Below the pieces are notes generated by a model. It searched no databases. It was not told where the DNA came from and saw only the letters and a program-made list of their open reading frames with translations. The position numbers were made by a program, and so were the translations under genes. A stretch of 6,959 bases of DNA from Desulfuromonas sp. (GTDB lineage: Bacteria; Desulfobacterota; Desulfuromonadia; Desulfuromonadales; Trichloromonadaceae), in contig JAQYWA010000110.1 of assembly GCA_030145265.1 (NCBI GenBank), positions 1 to 6,959 of the forward strand. The letters run 5' to 3'. Shown piece by piece: positions 6,517 to 6,959 of this stretch. The stretch's first letter is position 1; each line of letters opens with the position of its first letter.

Positions 6517-6959
6517 GCGCCGCTGCGGTTTTGCTGGCGGTGCTTCTGCACATGCTACTCCTTTTTGGCGTGGCATTCTATGCCGACCGGCGGCGCCTGG
6601 CGGGGCGGCACCCGCCAGGATCATTATCGAAAATTACCTTGAAACCCGTGGCAGCCGCATGGAAGAGGTTTTTGATATTTTCGGGTCGGTGAACATTAGC
6701 CGCCGGGCGGGGCGGGAACAGCTCGGCATTCTGCACGAGGCGGCGCGCCGGGTGGCCGAAGGGAGCGATCAGCAGCATATCTTCGACAGCATTCTGGAGC
6801 TGCTGCAGCAGCAGTTTCTGTTCGCCCTCTGCGTCATTCGGATTCTCGACCAGGGACAGGACCTTCTCACCGTTCGCAGCCAGAAGGGGCAAAGCTCCGA
6901 ATATTTTGCCACGGCCCCGCGGGGGACCGACTTGCAAACCTATGTCGGAGAGGCATATT
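6513..6959 (+). pseudogene. Symporter-like N-terminus joined out of frame to the linker/GAF region of a sensor protein (runs off right edge)
   Basis: From ATG 6513 the first 31 codons read like the start of a sodium:solute symporter-type protein: one hydrophobic helix and then the familiar FGVAFYADRR. Frame 6513 stops at TGA about 6690-6692, after roughly 59 codons. From about 6608 a different frame stays open to the edge (117 codons) and reads ARIIIENYLETRGSRMEEVF, then FGSVNISRRAGREQLGILHE, then a GAF-like start (IFDSILELLQQQFLFALCVI). I recognise this as the linker and GAF region found after the transporter domain in symporter/histidine-kinase fusion proteins of this bacterial group; that is from memory. 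If so, about 600 residues of transporter domain are absent and the frame is broken at the junction. The kinase domain itself would lie beyond 6959. ATG 6659 could start a soluble GAF protein, but no Shine-Dalgarno sequence precedes it. Confidence -1.
6596..6619. repeat. Perfect 9-bp inverted repeat at the symporter/sensor junction
   Basis: CCTGGCGGG (6596-6604) pairs perfectly with CCCGCCAGG (6611-6619) around GCGGCA. The protein-level join between the symporter-like N-terminus (YADRRRLAG) and the sensor linker (ARIIIENYL) lies inside this hairpin. Confidence -1.

Overview
The window (6,959 bp, GC-rich) looks like chromosomal DNA of a Desulfuromonadales/Geobacter-like delta-proteobacterium. 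That is an impression from remembered protein families (a LapB/Agg-type type I secretion exporter with an OmpA-tailed TolC, and a two-TM protein followed by a symporter/GAF sensor gene), not a search result, and is only moderately secure. I see no tRNA, rRNA, CRISPR array, insertion sequence or attachment site.

Layout. Positions 1-1156 (minus strand) hold the N-terminal 385 codons of a large AsmA/YdbH-like envelope protein that runs off the left edge. Positions 1157-1422 are intergenic and contain a strong 18-bp hairpin just after the stop of the next minus-strand gene. Positions 1423-6111 (minus strand) hold a complete set of type I secretion parts in the usual order: a LapB-type ABC exporter with a protease-like N-terminal domain, an HlyD-type periplasmic adaptor, and a TolC-type outer-membrane channel with a thrombospondin type 3 plus OmpA-like tail. 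Positions 6112-6261 form a short divergent intergenic region. On the plus strand, 6262-6516 encodes an 84-residue two-TM membrane protein. Its stop overlaps (ATGA) the start of a gene that begins like a sodium:solute symporter but passes almost at once into the linker and GAF region of a sensor protein, running off the right edge.

The main observation is damage. The secretion locus is interrupted by a frameshift near 5781, an in-frame TAG exactly where the Gln of the ABC signature LSGGQ should be (4172-4174), and an opposite frameshift at 3791-3793. Two junctions, near 3905 and near 2990, fuse ABC to HlyD and HlyD to TolC and appear to have removed the adaptor's membrane anchor, the adaptor's C-terminus and the channel's signal peptide with its N-terminal part. 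A third junction of the same kind near 6607 appears to have removed the transport domain of the symporter/sensor gene and also breaks frame. Five of these six lesions lie in or beside inverted repeats, and both gene-fusion junctions keep frame. Corrected for the three point lesions, 6111-1423 would read as a single 1,562-residue ABC-HlyD-TolC-OmpA chain.

Two explanations compete: real decay of a dispensable adhesin exporter and a neighbouring sensor, or sequence/assembly loss at hairpin-forming sites. The sequence alone cannot decide. If intact, the exporter would move a large RTX or Lap-like adhesin across both membranes in one step; no adhesin gene is visible here. I do not find a convincing new system. 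The anomalies above, and the natural TolC-TSP3-OmpA fusion, are what deserve a second look.
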